Positions 1 to 8,505 of a stretch of 64,000 nt of DNA are shown here, in pieces. Under the pieces are notes generated by a model. That model had not been told where the DNA came from. It saw only the letters and a program-made list of their open reading frames with translations, and ran no database searches. This DNA is from Sulfitobacter indolifex (GTDB lineage Bacteria; Pseudomonadota; Alphaproteobacteria; Rhodobacterales; Rhodobacteraceae): NCBI RefSeq assembly GCF_022788655.1, contig NZ_CP084951.1:2666001-2730000 (forward strand), written 5' to 3'. Each line of letters begins with the position of its first letter. Position 1 is the first letter of the stretch. The translations under genes were made by a program, and so were the position numbers.

Positions 1-791
1 CCTTCAAGCGTGTCTGCCCCATCGCCCCCGACCAAGGTGTCACTGCCCCCGCCCCCTTGAAGTGAGTCGTCACCTGCCCCACCTCGAATGTAATCACGGC
101 CTTCCTCGCCAAAGACGGTATCATTGCCCGCGCCCGCATCAATCTTGTCTGTACCGTCGCCGCCATAGACCACGTCGTCATTGCCCTCAGCGCCGCCACC
201 ACGCCCGTCATCGATGCTGTCGCCATCGGCGTCGGTGTAGTGCGCATCCATGCTGTCATTGCCCGAGGTGCCATCAACAACACCGGGCCGCGTGTCGGTT
301 TCGGCATAGCGAACCGAAGAGCTTTCCCCATCGGCGCTGTCCATCGCGTCGCCGTTGCGAGAGGATGTGGCTGAAAAGCTTTCGCCAGCCTTGGGTTGCT
401 CCTCAGCCGGGTAGACAAAACCTACATTCTGCCCATCGATGCGCAGGACGTAGACCTCTTTACCGGATGCATCAATCAGGGAGAATTCATTCTCAAGAAC
501 CGCCCCAGCCGGATAGGTGACCCCATTGATCGTCGCTGGCTGTGCAAGGGTCTGTGCGCCGCCCTCTTCGACATAGCCGTCTTCGAAATGGCTGTCATCG
601 TCGTTGATGACGATATTTGTGCCGTCACCGCCTTCAAATTTGAAATCCTGGTTCACCCAGCTGGGCTTTGACGCATCATAGTGCCGCGCCGCGCTGTCAT
701 TGGCCTGCACATCGCCGGTCAGATTGGCTTCTGACAAATCCGATGGGGTCTTAAACATAGACCAATCATAGACGGTAAACTGATAACCCAC
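1..791 (-). CDS. RTX-type calcium-binding protein, N-terminal part (runs off the left edge)
   Basis: Secreted RTX-type protein whose repeats are expected to bind calcium outside the cell. About 263 residues are visible. The last 90 residues before the edge carry at least four nonapeptide repeats of the GGxGxDxL type (GGAGDDSL, GGGGSDTL, GGDGADTL), the hallmark of hemolysin-type beta-rolls exported by type I secretion. The N-terminal 150 residues hold no repeat and include a small domain with the stretch GVTYPAGAVL. No signal peptide is seen, as expected for type I export. Start: GTG at 791 has AGGG eight bases upstream; ATG at 758 is the alternative and has no clear ribosome binding site. The C-terminus and any effector domain lie outside the window, so the function is open. 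Confidence 0.75.
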   Translation of the reverse strand, partial: MGYQFTVYDWSMFKTPSDLSEANLTGDVQANDSAARHYDASKPSWVNQDFKFEGGDGTNIVINDDDSHFEDGYVEEGGAQTLAQPATINGVTYPAGAVLENEFSLIDASGKEVYVLRIDGQNVGFVYPAEEQPKAGESFSATSSRNGDAMDSADGESSSVRYAETDTRPGVVDGTSGNDSMDAHYTDADGDSIDDGRGGGAEGNDDVVYGGDGTDKIDAGAGNDTVFGEEGRDYIRGGAGDDSLQGGGGSDTLVGGDGADTLE

Positions 792-978
792 TGCGCGCGC
801 CCTATAGATGCCGAGGCCTTAAGACCTTCGTTTTCGTAAGAGCCCGATGTCGCCTGGAAATATGGCGAAGATGAGACAGGAATTAGGAGGGCGTGAGCAG
901 CGTTGCAAATATGTGACCGCAAAACACCCCCGCCCGAGGTAACGGACAAGGGTGCTTAACTTTTCGTAATCGGGCGTT

Positions 979-1500
979 TTAGGACGCCTCAAACACACCG
1001 CAGGCAATGCGTGAGCCGGCATCACCAGCGGGTTGCGACGTGTAATCGTCTGCGCCGTCGTGGATGACAAAAGCAGCGCCGTCATCGTCTTTGATCATGC
1101 CGTCGATGTCGAGCAGATCAAGGAACACTTCGGCCTGAAGCACGCCGTCATCACCAACAACCATGTTGGGCATGTCACCCGGATGCGGCCCGCCTTCGAC
1201 AAGCACGCCATGTTGATGGTCGCCCGCGATATGACCACCAGCCGAGGTGAAATCATCTGCAGAGCAGTCGCCGGTTTCATGGAGGTGCACGCCATGCGTC
1301 CCTGTTGGCACGCCTGTTACATCAATCTTGACCAGCATCCGGCCTGAGGCCGTCGTGTTCAATGTAACGCTCCCAGTGATATCATCGGATTTGCCAGCCA
1401 CCTGAGCGGTCGCCGCCGTTTGCATGTGGCCTTCGGCCTGCGCCGCTACGGCGCCAGTTGTGACCAATGCGGCCCCGAGTAGGATATTGCACAGATACAT
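979..1500 (-). CDS. sodC: Superoxide dismutase [Cu-Zn], periplasmic
   Basis: Converts superoxide to hydrogen peroxide and oxygen in the periplasm. The protein is 173 residues, normal for bacterial SodC, with an N-terminal signal peptide ending near AAQAEG. The metal-site pattern HGVHLHE (copper histidines) is followed by a cysteine in GDCSADD, a histidine-rich GGHIAGDHQHG/GGPHPGD segment for the zinc site and bridging histidine, a later FVIHDGADD, and the closing GSRIACGVFE that carries the second half of the intramolecular disulfide. The start at 1500 is preceded by a strong GGAGG. It stands alone between the RTX gene and tRNA-Arg. The family assignment is secure. Confidence 0.95.
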   Translation of the reverse strand: MYLCNILLGAALVTTGAVAAQAEGHMQTAATAQVAGKSDDITGSVTLNTTASGRMLVKIDVTGVPTGTHGVHLHETGDCSADDFTSAGGHIAGDHQHGVLVEGGPHPGDMPNMVVGDDGVLQAEVFLDLLDIDGMIKDDDGAAFVIHDGADDYTSQPAGDAGSRIACGVFEAS

Positions 1501-1605
1501 GGCGTTCCTCCGTTGGGTTCTATGTCAGATGAAACCACAACCCCTCCGGCCCAGGTCGGGTTCCTCTTGATGCGACCCAAAGCTTGGCCCTATAAGCGGC
1601 CGAGT

Positions 1606-1682
1606 GCTCCCTTAGCTCAGCTGGATAGAGCAGCCGACTTCTAATCGGCAGGTCGAGGGTTCGAATCCTTCAGGGAGCGCCA
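1606..1682 (+). tRNA. tRNA-Arg (anticodon TCT)
   Basis: A 7-bp acceptor stem (GCTCCCT at 1606 with AGGGAGC ending at 1678), D-arm TAGCTCAGCTGGATAGAGCA, anticodon stem GCCGA/TCGGC with loop CTTCTAA, and T-arm with GGTTCGAATCC are all present. The loop gives anticodon TCT, reading AGA. Discriminator G at 1679 is followed by an encoded CCA (1680-1682). AGA is a rare codon in high-GC alphaproteobacteria. No integrase or repeated 3' end is seen next to it. Confidence 0.95.
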
Positions 1683-1809
1683 TTTTCGCAAGGCCGAACA
1701 ACAGGCCGTCAGCAAAATTTGCGAGGCCACCAGATAGACCGGTTCCGATTTGGCCGAAAGGCAGCTTTGGCGTCGAGCCTATCACGCAGGACACCGCCGC
1801 TTTGGTCAA

Positions 1810-3351
1810 CTAAGCCGCGACACGCGCCTTCTCCACCTCTACGATGAAGGCACAATTTGGCAAATCCACGGTGAATTTTGTCCCGGACCCGATAGTGCTT
1901 TCTACATGAATGTCCCCATCATGCGCCGCGGCAAGCTTTTTGCTGATCGCGAGACCCAGACCGGTGCCACCGTCCGCACTTTTTGTTGCAGATTCGGCTT
2001 GGATGAAGGCTTGAAAAATTCGCTCCAGGTCTTCTTTCGGCATACCGCATCCGTTGTCTTCAATCTCAAGGCGGCACGTCTCTCCGATCATTTTGGCACG
2101 CATGCGGATGTTAGAGGCCGAGGAGAATTTCAGCGCGTTGCCAAGGAGGTTGATCAGGATCTGCTTGCAGCGCCCACGGTCAGCCAACACGTTGAACGCA
2201 TCAAACTCAATCTCTATTAGCGACTGCTTTTCTTTCGCCAAGCCCTGAAACTGCTCTTCTAACTCGGCCAGCAAATCACCGGCTTGGAACGAGGTTTTGT
2301 TAAGTTTGATCGAGTTCAACTCGATGCTGGTGTAGTCGAGAATTTCATTGATGATCGTCAGCAGGTGATCGCCTGCCGATTTGATGCGGCCCCCGTAACG
2401 CTCGGTCTGGTCGCCCAGGTCATCAAAGTGGACCTTAGAGATCGGCTCGTTTGGTTTCAGCTTGGCAATCGTATGACCTTTGAGGTTCGTAAGAAAGCTG
2501 GCGTAGCCGTTGATAATGGTCAGCGGCGTGCGAAGCTCATGGCTCAGAACGCTCATAAATTCTGACTTGGCGCGGCTGGCATTGCGCGCCTCATCGCGTG
2601 CCTCACGCAGCTCGACGATGTTTTCCATCCGTGTGCGATTTTCGATGAAATAAGTGAACAGCCCGCCCAGCACGATCATCGCCGCAGTTCCTGCGATCAC
2701 CAGCGCCAGCAACTTGAACTCATCAGGGTTGCTGTAGCCCCCCATCAAAGTCGTCGGTGTCACCTGAAACGCGACCATGCCGGTGAAATGAAGACCAACA
2801 ATCGCCAGTGCGAAGGCCAGTGTCATCTTGAGCGTGGAATACCGATGGTTCTGCGCGCCAAAGAACAGGGCGACAGTGGAAAAGACCATCGCGAGCAAGA
2901 CAGACGCGATAAGGTAATTTTTATCCCAATGGATAATGCCTTCGACACGATAGGCGACCATCCCGGTGTAATGCATGGCCGAGATCGACAGCCCCAAGAT
3001 CACCCCTCCGAGGACGGTCGTGACCCACAGGCGGAACATTCCTGCAATCAAAATGCCGATGGTGCACCCAAGAATTGCAATCACGAGCGATGTGAAGGTG
3101 AGGCCCAGATCAAAGCTTACCGGGGCATCGGGTTGGTACGCGAGAATGGCGATGAAATGCGTACACCAAATCGCAATGCCCGAGGTGACGGCAGTCATTA
3201 AATACCACAACAATGCCTGACGCGGCGTTTGCTTGAGCGCGTGCCGGTAAAGATTTGTAATCACCCAACTGCCGAATGTGCACAAAAGCGCTGCAAGCAA
3301 GACCAAAGTCGTATCGTGGTCGGAGTGCATAGAATGAGCAACTGAAAGCAT
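1810..3351 (-). CDS. MHYT-domain membrane sensor histidine kinase
   Basis: Membrane histidine kinase of about 513 residues. The N-terminal half is a seven-helix MHYT sensor with histidine motifs CTHF, MHYTGM and LHFTGM; this family is proposed to coordinate a metal, probably copper, and to sense a diatomic gas such as oxygen, CO or NO. The transmitter follows: HisKA box SHELRTPL near residue 270, N-box LINLLGNALKFS near 400, DNGCGMP near 432 and GGTGLGLAIS. No receiver domain is fused and no response regulator lies nearby. The open frame extends upstream to 3477, but ATG 3351 starts just before the first transmembrane helix and has GAGG six bases upstream, so it is preferred. It is divergent from the second kinase at 3758. 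Confidence 0.88.
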   Translation of the reverse strand: MLSVAHSMHSDHDTTLVLLAALLCTFGSWVITNLYRHALKQTPRQALLWYLMTAVTSGIAIWCTHFIAILAYQPDAPVSFDLGLTFTSLVIAILGCTIGILIAGMFRLWVTTVLGGVILGLSISAMHYTGMVAYRVEGIIHWDKNYLIASVLLAMVFSTVALFFGAQNHRYSTLKMTLAFALAIVGLHFTGMVAFQVTPTTLMGGYSNPDEFKLLALVIAGTAAMIVLGGLFTYFIENRTRMENIVELREARDEARNASRAKSEFMSVLSHELRTPLTIINGYASFLTNLKGHTIAKLKPNEPISKVHFDDLGDQTERYGGRIKSAGDHLLTIINEILDYTSIELNSIKLNKTSFQAGDLLAELEEQFQGLAKEKQSLIEIEFDAFNVLADRGRCKQILINLLGNALKFSSASNIRMRAKMIGETCRLEIEDNGCGMPKEDLERIFQAFIQAESATKSADGGTGLGLAISKKLAAAHDGDIHVESTIGSGTKFTVDLPNCAFIVEVEKARVAA

Positions 3352-3757
3352 TTTTAACCTCAAGATAATCAAACTACCTTGCGCAAGGAATGCGGCGAAA
3401 CCTTGTTCGAGTGCGTTCTTTTTAACGTTAATTCGACACTGCGCAGTCAAATGCACCAGCCCTAGTGCGAGCGACAAAAAGCAGCGTGATTTCCCGCCAT
3501 GCCACGCCCGGCGGCTTCATTGCCGTGGCCATACGCAGCCCCGAACAAATTGTCACAAGATGCTGGACCCGACGGGCATAGAGGGCCAAATGCCAGCCCA
3601 ATCGCCGCCCCCTGCCCTTAAACACCTGTGCAAAATAGCCCCCTTCACATCCAAGGGTTGCGCTTACCTGCCTCAATGCGCCACTACCCGGTCTAATTTG
3701 CGCCGCATTTTAATGCTTATCTGCGCACATTGTATTTGGCTCATAGGTAAATCTGCC
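3352..3757. other. Intergenic region between divergent histidine kinase genes
   Basis: About 400 bases between the two kinase start codons. Open frames cover it on both strands (upstream extensions of both kinase genes and one short antisense frame), but none shows a recognisable domain or a good ribosome binding site at an upstream start. It presumably holds two promoters. No clear operator or terminator was recognised. Confidence 0.4.
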
Positions 3758-5560
3758 ATGCTAACCTGTCTTCAAGGACTGATGCTGGACCCGGTCTATT
3801 GGGCCGTGCTTGCCGTCAGTACGATCGCCGCAGCGGTCGCGCTGTGGACGCTCAGATTTCAGCAGTTTCAAGGCAAGGTTTACTATGCACTGACATTCGT
3901 CGGAATGATCTGGACCCTGATAATGGTCGGGTCCGAAGCTGCAACAGTCGCCTTTGACTGCCAGATGCAACAGGCGCAACTGGCTTGGTTGGGTCATGGT
4001 CTGGTGCCCGTCGCATGGGCATTCTTTATTTTCGACTATGTCGGCCCCCCAAACAAAGCGCACCGGCGGATCAGCCTTTTGGCGCTTGTAGCTGTACCGC
4101 TGGGGGCATTTGCCTTGGCCGCGACTAACGGCTCGCACCAACTGATCTATACTACGGAAACGGCGATCTTGCCGGGCTCAGACCGGATCACGTTTGTGCA
4201 CGGGGCGGGGTATTTCCTTGTGCTTGCCGTCCTTTATACATTCGTGATGGCAACGCTCACTTGGCTTGCCCGCGCGTTTTTCCGGGCTAGGCGGTCCGCT
4301 TGGCCGTTGTTGACGATGCTGGTTGTCATTACGTTGACCCCGCTGGGGGCGAATGCAGCCTATGCGTTCTTTGGATTTACGGTCTTGGGGCTCGATCCGA
4401 CGGCCTTCATGTTCACCTTGGGTATTCTCGCCTTTTCTTGGTTGCTGGTGACGAACAAGACGATGGACATGCCCTCGGTCGGGCAATCGACCCTATTTCA
4501 CACAATGAGCGAGCCGCTGGTCCTGCTTGACGCGCGGCGCCGCGTAGTCCGTTCAAACGCGGCGGCAAAGCGCAGCGGCATTCTCTCTGATCCGAACTGG
4601 GGCACTGATCTAATTGCCGGGATCGAAGCACAGACTGCCAAGGGCACCACTTCGCATATCACCTACAATGAGCGTCTGTACGAGCCGCGCGTTCACCCCA
4701 TCGAAAACCCGCTTGCCCCCGCTGGCCCCGCCATCGGCTGGAGCGTTACCTTTGTCGATGTGACCAAGCGGATCGCCACCACGACAGCCCTTGAGCAGGC
4801 GCTGAGAGAGGCCGATGAAGCCAACCGCGCCAAGGATGAATTTATCTCTGTTGTGAGCCATGAATTGCGCACGCCACTCACCTCATTAAAGGGGGGGTTA
4901 GCCTTGGCGCTGAGCGGCAAGCTCGGCGAGGTCAGAGGACCATTGCGGTCCTCGCTCGACATCGCCCACCGCAACGGCGTTCGCCTGTCACGGTTGGTCG
5001 ATAATATACTTTTGGTGCAAAAGCTTGAGGTTCAGGCACTTTCGCTTGAGTGGCTGCCTGTTGATCTGCCGACCCTGCTGCGCGACAGCATTGAGGAAAA
5101 CCGGATGTATGCCCATGAGCGTGGCGTGCGGCTCGATATTGGCAAAATCGATCAAGCTGCCGTCGTCTTGGGCGATGCCTTTGCCATCCGGCAAGTGGTC
5201 GACAATCTGATCTCCAACGCGGTCAAATTCTCCCATGTGGGCAACACCGTGGAGGGTACGCTGACGACCAACCAAGGCCGCGTGCGGATCTCTATCCGCG
5301 ATCACGGGCGCGGTATTCCTGACGGAATGGAAGAACGGGTCTTTGGTCGCTTTGGGCAGCTTGATGACGACGGCCAGAAATCAACTCAAGGTTCCGGCCT
5401 TGGCCTGCATATCTCCCGCCAACTGGCGCGGCAGATGGGGGGAGATTTGTTTTACGAAAGCGAAGTCGAAATCGGCTCAACCTTCCATGTTGAGTTCGGC
5501 ATTGGGGCGGAAGAAACCCCCACGCCCCAAGATGATAGCACGCTACAGATTACCACCTGA
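3758..5560 (+). CDS. Membrane sensor histidine kinase with 7-helix N-terminus and PAS-like domain
   Basis: About 600 residues. Residues 10-235 form seven hydrophobic helices resembling the N-terminal 7TM region of histidine kinases, with the semi-conserved segment AWLGHGLVPVAW. A PAS-like linker follows (about 240-340, LVLLDARRRVVRSNAAA). The transmitter has SHELRTPL near residue 367, N-box VVDNLISNAVKFS, G1 box DHGRGIP and G2 box GSGLGLHIS. The open frame begins at 3560, but its first 66 codons look non-coding; ATG 3758 is chosen because AGG lies about nine bases upstream and the first helix follows. ATG 3782, with AAGGA close by, is an alternative. No partner response regulator is adjacent and the stimulus is unknown. 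It converges on the next gene with a six-base gap. Confidence 0.87.
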   Translation: MLTCLQGLMLDPVYWAVLAVSTIAAAVALWTLRFQQFQGKVYYALTFVGMIWTLIMVGSEAATVAFDCQMQQAQLAWLGHGLVPVAWAFFIFDYVGPPNKAHRRISLLALVAVPLGAFALAATNGSHQLIYTTETAILPGSDRITFVHGAGYFLVLAVLYTFVMATLTWLARAFFRARRSAWPLLTMLVVITLTPLGANAAYAFFGFTVLGLDPTAFMFTLGILAFSWLLVTNKTMDMPSVGQSTLFHTMSEPLVLLDARRRVVRSNAAAKRSGILSDPNWGTDLIAGIEAQTAKGTTSHITYNERLYEPRVHPIENPLAPAGPAIGWSVTFVDVTKRIATTTALEQALREADEANRAKDEFISVVSHELRTPLTSLKGGLALALSGKLGEVRGPLRSSLDIAHRNGVRLSRLVDNILLVQKLEVQALSLEWLPVDLPTLLRDSIEENRMYAHERGVRLDIGKIDQAAVVLGDAFAIRQVVDNLISNAVKFSHVGNTVEGTLTTNQGRVRISIRDHGRGIPDGMEERVFGRFGQLDDDGQKSTQGSGLGLHISRQLARQMGGDLFYESEVEIGSTFHVEFGIGAEETPTPQDDSTLQITT

Positions 5561-5566
5561 CCGCCC

Positions 5567-6274
5567 TTACAGCTCGATCCGGATGTCGTGAATCCACAGC
5601 TTTGGCGGGCGTGAGAGGACAAAGACCACCACATCGGCCAGATCATCCGGTTCAGTGAAAATGTGGTTCGGCACGTCTTCTCCGGCCTTGGCAAACATGC
5701 CGGTATTGGTGCCCGACTGGTAAAGCCCGCCGACCCGCACGCCGGTGTTTTCCTCATCCGCCTTCAACACTTCGGTAAAGCCACGCACACCGTATTTCGT
5801 GGCCGTATAAACCGACTGCCCGGCCTGCGCCACGACACCGGATTTGGAAACGACATTGAGAATGATCGCCTCGTCATTGTCGCGCAGCGCAGGCAGCGTC
5901 GCCTGTGTCATCTGCATTAACCCGGTCAAATTGGTCTGCACGGTGGCCTGCAACATCTCGGGTGCAATGGTGTCGAGTGGCCCGGCCTTATGCCAGATGC
6001 CCGCGTTGTTAATAAGAATATCAAGCCCACCAAAACGTTCCACCACCTGCGCGGCGGTCTGATCAATCGCCAAGGGGTCTTGAAGGTCGCAGGTCAGCCC
6101 GATGGCCTCGGACGCGCCTGCGGCTTTGCAGGCTTCGGCCACCGCCTGAAGGCGCGTTCCATCCCGGCCCAGAATGGCCAGCCGTGCGCCAGTCTCTGCG
6201 AGCTTCAGACAGATGTGCCGCCCTATCCCGTCGCTGCCGCCGGTGACCAAGATACGTTTGTCGCGCAGTTCCAT
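5567..6274 (-). CDS. Short-chain dehydrogenase/reductase (SDR family)
   Basis: NAD(P)-dependent oxidoreductase of the classical SDR family, 235 residues, a common length. Visible motifs: cofactor loop TGGSDGIG near residue 11, structural NNAG near 89, the catalytic Ser in VVSKSG and the YTATK Tyr-Lys pair. The substrate cannot be deduced. The C-terminus ends in LWIHDIRIEL, a pattern seen in small SDRs of the YdfG type. It lies 60 bp downstream of the LuxR-type gene on the same strand, so co-transcription is possible. Confidence 0.85.
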   Translation of the reverse strand: MELRDKRILVTGGSDGIGRHICLKLAETGARLAILGRDGTRLQAVAEACKAAGASEAIGLTCDLQDPLAIDQTAAQVVERFGGLDILINNAGIWHKAGPLDTIAPEMLQATVQTNLTGLMQMTQATLPALRDNDEAIILNVVSKSGVVAQAGQSVYTATKYGVRGFTEVLKADEENTGVRVGGLYQSGTNTGMFAKAGEDVPNHIFTEPDDLADVVVFVLSRPPKLWIHDIRIEL

Positions 6275-6334
6275 ATCGCTCTCCTATGCTGGCAGCCGCT
6301 TAACGCGACGCGCCGCGTTTTGCAAAGACCCGTG

Positions 6335-7054
6335 TCAGATCGTGATAAGCTGCGCCCGGATTGCCTTGGCCACCGCATGGGTCTTGTTGGCCACGTCCAG
6401 CTTAGCGCAGGCGTTATATAGATGGTGGTTCACGGTGCTGTTGGACACAGTCATGATCTGCGCCGTCTCCCAAGCCGTTTTGCCCACGGCGGCCCATTTC
6501 AGCACTTCCTTTTCACGGCGGCTTAACCTTGGCCCCGGTTCTCCCCCGGCGATCCCAGCCACCAAATCGCTTTGAAGCAGGCAGCCCAGATAGATCGCAT
6601 CGGCAATGATCCCGCGCTTGTATTTGCGCCATTCGTGAATGCGCAGATCAGAGTTCAGGGTCAGCACCGCCTTGCCATGCACATGATCCCGAATGGGGAT
6701 CGACACGCCGTTTTGACGCACGCCAAACTCCATCGCCTCCCCAAAAAAGTCCCGTGTCACCCGGTCGACTTTGGGCAATTCGCTCCAGTCTACGGGCAAG
6801 GTGCCTTCAAGCGCACTGTCCACAACGGGATCAATCAGATGATAATTTTCCTCTTGGTAACGGGCCAACCAAGCGGGGTCATAGGTTGTATGGATGACGG
6901 GGTCACTGCCGCCGCAGGGGTCCTTGTGAAACCCAAGATAAGATAGATTGTTAAGCCCCATGTCCTGCGCCAGAACATTGAGGATCTCAGAAGTTTTGAG
7001 ATCTGGCTGCTGCTCTTTCAAGTCGAGATAGCGGTCGGAAAGGGGGGTCACCAT
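6335..7054 (-). CDS. LuxR-family transcriptional regulator (solo) with autoinducer-binding domain
   Basis: 239 residues, typical of quorum-sensing LuxR proteins. The N-terminal autoinducer-binding domain keeps the diagnostic spacing WxxxYxxxxYxxxDPV (in AWLARYQEENYHLIDPV) plus VDW. The C-terminal GerE-type HTH is complete: SRREKEVLKWAAVGKTAWE, then STVNHHLYNACAKLDV. The protein probably binds an acyl-homoserine lactone or similar signal and regulates DNA. No luxI synthase is present in the window, which makes it a solo or one paired elsewhere. The SDR gene lies directly downstream. Confidence 0.9.
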   Translation of the reverse strand: MVTPLSDRYLDLKEQQPDLKTSEILNVLAQDMGLNNLSYLGFHKDPCGGSDPVIHTTYDPAWLARYQEENYHLIDPVVDSALEGTLPVDWSELPKVDRVTRDFFGEAMEFGVRQNGVSIPIRDHVHGKAVLTLNSDLRIHEWRKYKRGIIADAIYLGCLLQSDLVAGIAGGEPGPRLSRREKEVLKWAAVGKTAWETAQIMTVSNSTVNHHLYNACAKLDVANKTHAVAKAIRAQLITI

Positions 7055-7662
7055 GGGGCGGCGCTCAAATACTCAAACGATATTAAATTGAGCATTCATC
7101 ATAGGGCGACACAACCCGTGAGGGAATATGCGGTGGGCTGAATGGCTTCTCGGAATACGCGAAACAGGCTTAAGCGTTGCATAATTACCCCCATTACCTA
7201 AGGTAAAAGGGACGGATCACCCCAGCCAATGGAGGGGTGTTAGGCGCGAAGCAGTATATGACGGCCCCCGCCTGAAAACCGTGGCACCCCTTACAAAAAC
7301 TCAGTTGTCCAAAACACCGGACAGGGGCGCGATTTCCATGGCGAGGACCGCGGCAGGGCCAAATGGCAGGCCCTGCTGAAAGGTTGCGTCAGCCGTAGCA
7401 CGCAACTCTTGTCTGGCTTTCATTCAGTGCAGCCGCAAACACGAATAACAAGATTCGCCCTCTCGATCCTTAAGCATTTGTTATGATTTGGTTAAATTTT
7501 CAGCATACTTTGGCTGATTTCCACGGCTGGCCTGTGTAAAGCTGGTAGAATTTACAGGGTTGGTGAATCATCGTGATGCGGGGCCGTATGATCCTATCAC
7601 CCGCGTCTCTGTTACAAAAACTTCACTTGCCCAAATCTACCTAATTCCCTAATTCACGAATT
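7055..7662. other. 608-base non-coding region between luxR-type gene and ars operon
   Basis: Divergent intergenic region. No open frame with recognisable protein features. It contains an inverted repeat at 7353-7376 and, at its right end, a palindrome next to the arsR-arsC start codon. Both promoters must lie here. The central part (about 7140-7560) is long for a bare promoter region and could hide a small RNA, but no known RNA family was recognised. Confidence 0.4.
7353..7376. repeat. Perfect 8-bp inverted repeat (stem-loop)
   Basis: GCAGGGCC, eight-base loop, GGCCCTGC. No T-run follows on either side, so this is not a standard intrinsic terminator. It could be part of a small RNA or a protein-binding site. 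Role unknown. Confidence 0.4.
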
Positions 7663-7663
7663 A
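7650..7663. promoter_or_regulatory. Putative ArsR operator overlapping the start codon
   Basis: The palindrome TAATTCACGAATTA ends on the A of the ATG at 7663. A second TAATTC lies at 7642. TTGCCC at 7627-7632 and TAATTC at 7650-7655, 17 bases apart, could serve as -35 and -10, which would put transcription start at or next to the ATG. No Shine-Dalgarno sequence is visible. This fits an ArsR-repressed, nearly leaderless promoter; the assignment is inferred. Confidence 0.45.
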
Positions 7664-8505
7664 TGGAAGCAACAATACCTAACCGCCTTGCCACCCTTGG
7701 CCATCCGCAGCGCCTCGCCCTGTTTCGGCTGCTGATGCGGCGCTACCCCGATCGCGTGCCCGCAACCGAACTGGCACTGGCGCTTGGTCTAAAACCCAAC
7801 ACGCTTTCGACCTATATCGGCGCGCTGATGCAGTCCGGCTTGGTCACTCAAGAACGGCAGGGCACGTCCCTGCGCTATGCGATTGATCTAGAGGTGGCCC
7901 GCGACACCATCGGCTATCTGCTGAACGATTGCTGCCGCGGCCGGCCGGAGATTTGTGTGCCCCTCACCTCCCCTGATGAAAACCTTCCCGTGCCTGATGA
8001 CAAGTTCAATGTGCTGTTCATCTGCACCGGCAATTCAGCGCGGTCGATCTTTGCGGAAAGCATCCTGCGTAACCTCGCGGGGGACCGATTTAACGTCTAT
8101 TCCGCAGGCACCCGGCCACAATCCGAATTGAACCCCTTCGCTGTGGAGGTGCTTAGGCAAAAGGGTCATGACGTGGCGCAGCTGCGGTCGAAACATATAT
8201 CCGAGTTTCAGGCCGAAGATGCTCAAGCCTTCGACTTTGTCTTCACCGTCTGCAATCAGGCGGCGAACGAAGAATGCCCCACATGGCCCGGCCAGCCGAT
8301 CACCGCGCATTGGGGCCTGCCCGACCCGGTGAAGGTCGACGGGTCCGACGCCGAAAAGAGCCTCGCGTTCCAGCAAGCCTATGGCACCCTGCGCAATCGC
8401 ATGCTGGGCTTTACCAGCCTACCGCTTACCTCGCTCGACCGTATCTCGCTGCAAAAAGCGCTCGATGACGCTGGCCAAACCAACAAAGAAGGAACCCCCG
8501 CATGA
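7663..8505 (+). CDS. ArsR-type repressor fused to low-molecular-weight phosphatase-type arsenate reductase
   Basis: 280-residue two-domain protein. Residues 1-95 are a winged-helix ArsR domain ending in a cysteine group (C90, C91, C98) that could bind arsenite or antimonite. Residues 114-265 are a low-molecular-weight tyrosine-phosphatase-fold domain with the Cx5R loop CTGNSARS (C121, R127) and the later segments [11 protein letters not shown] and WGLPDP typical of thioredoxin-linked ArsC or its relatives. It probably represses its own operon and may reduce arsenate or have lost activity and act as sensor. It overlaps the downstream gapdh gene by four bases (ATGA). This fusion is known from other alphaproteobacterial ars operons. 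Confidence 0.9.
   Translation: MEATIPNRLATLGHPQRLALFRLLMRRYPDRVPATELALALGLKPNTLSTYIGALMQSGLVTQERQGTSLRYAIDLEVARDTIGYLLNDCCRGRPEICVPLTSPDENLPVPDDKFNVLFICTGNSARSIFAESILRNLAGDRFNVYSAGTRPQSELNPFAVEVLRQKGHDVAQLRSKHISEFQAEDAQAFDFVFTVCNQAANEECPTWPGQPITAHWGLPDPVKVDGSDAEKSLAFQQAYGTLRNRMLGFTSLPLTSLDRISLQKALDDAGQTNKEGTPA

Noticed and set aside
1612..1809. Minus-strand 65-codon frame with the wording EGFEPSTCRLEVGC
   Set aside because: It is the antisense of tRNA-Arg; such peptides are a frequent artefact of translating across tRNA genes.
3428..3676. Minus-strand frame of 82 codons between the kinases
   Set aside because: No domain or ribosome binding site; more likely promoter DNA.
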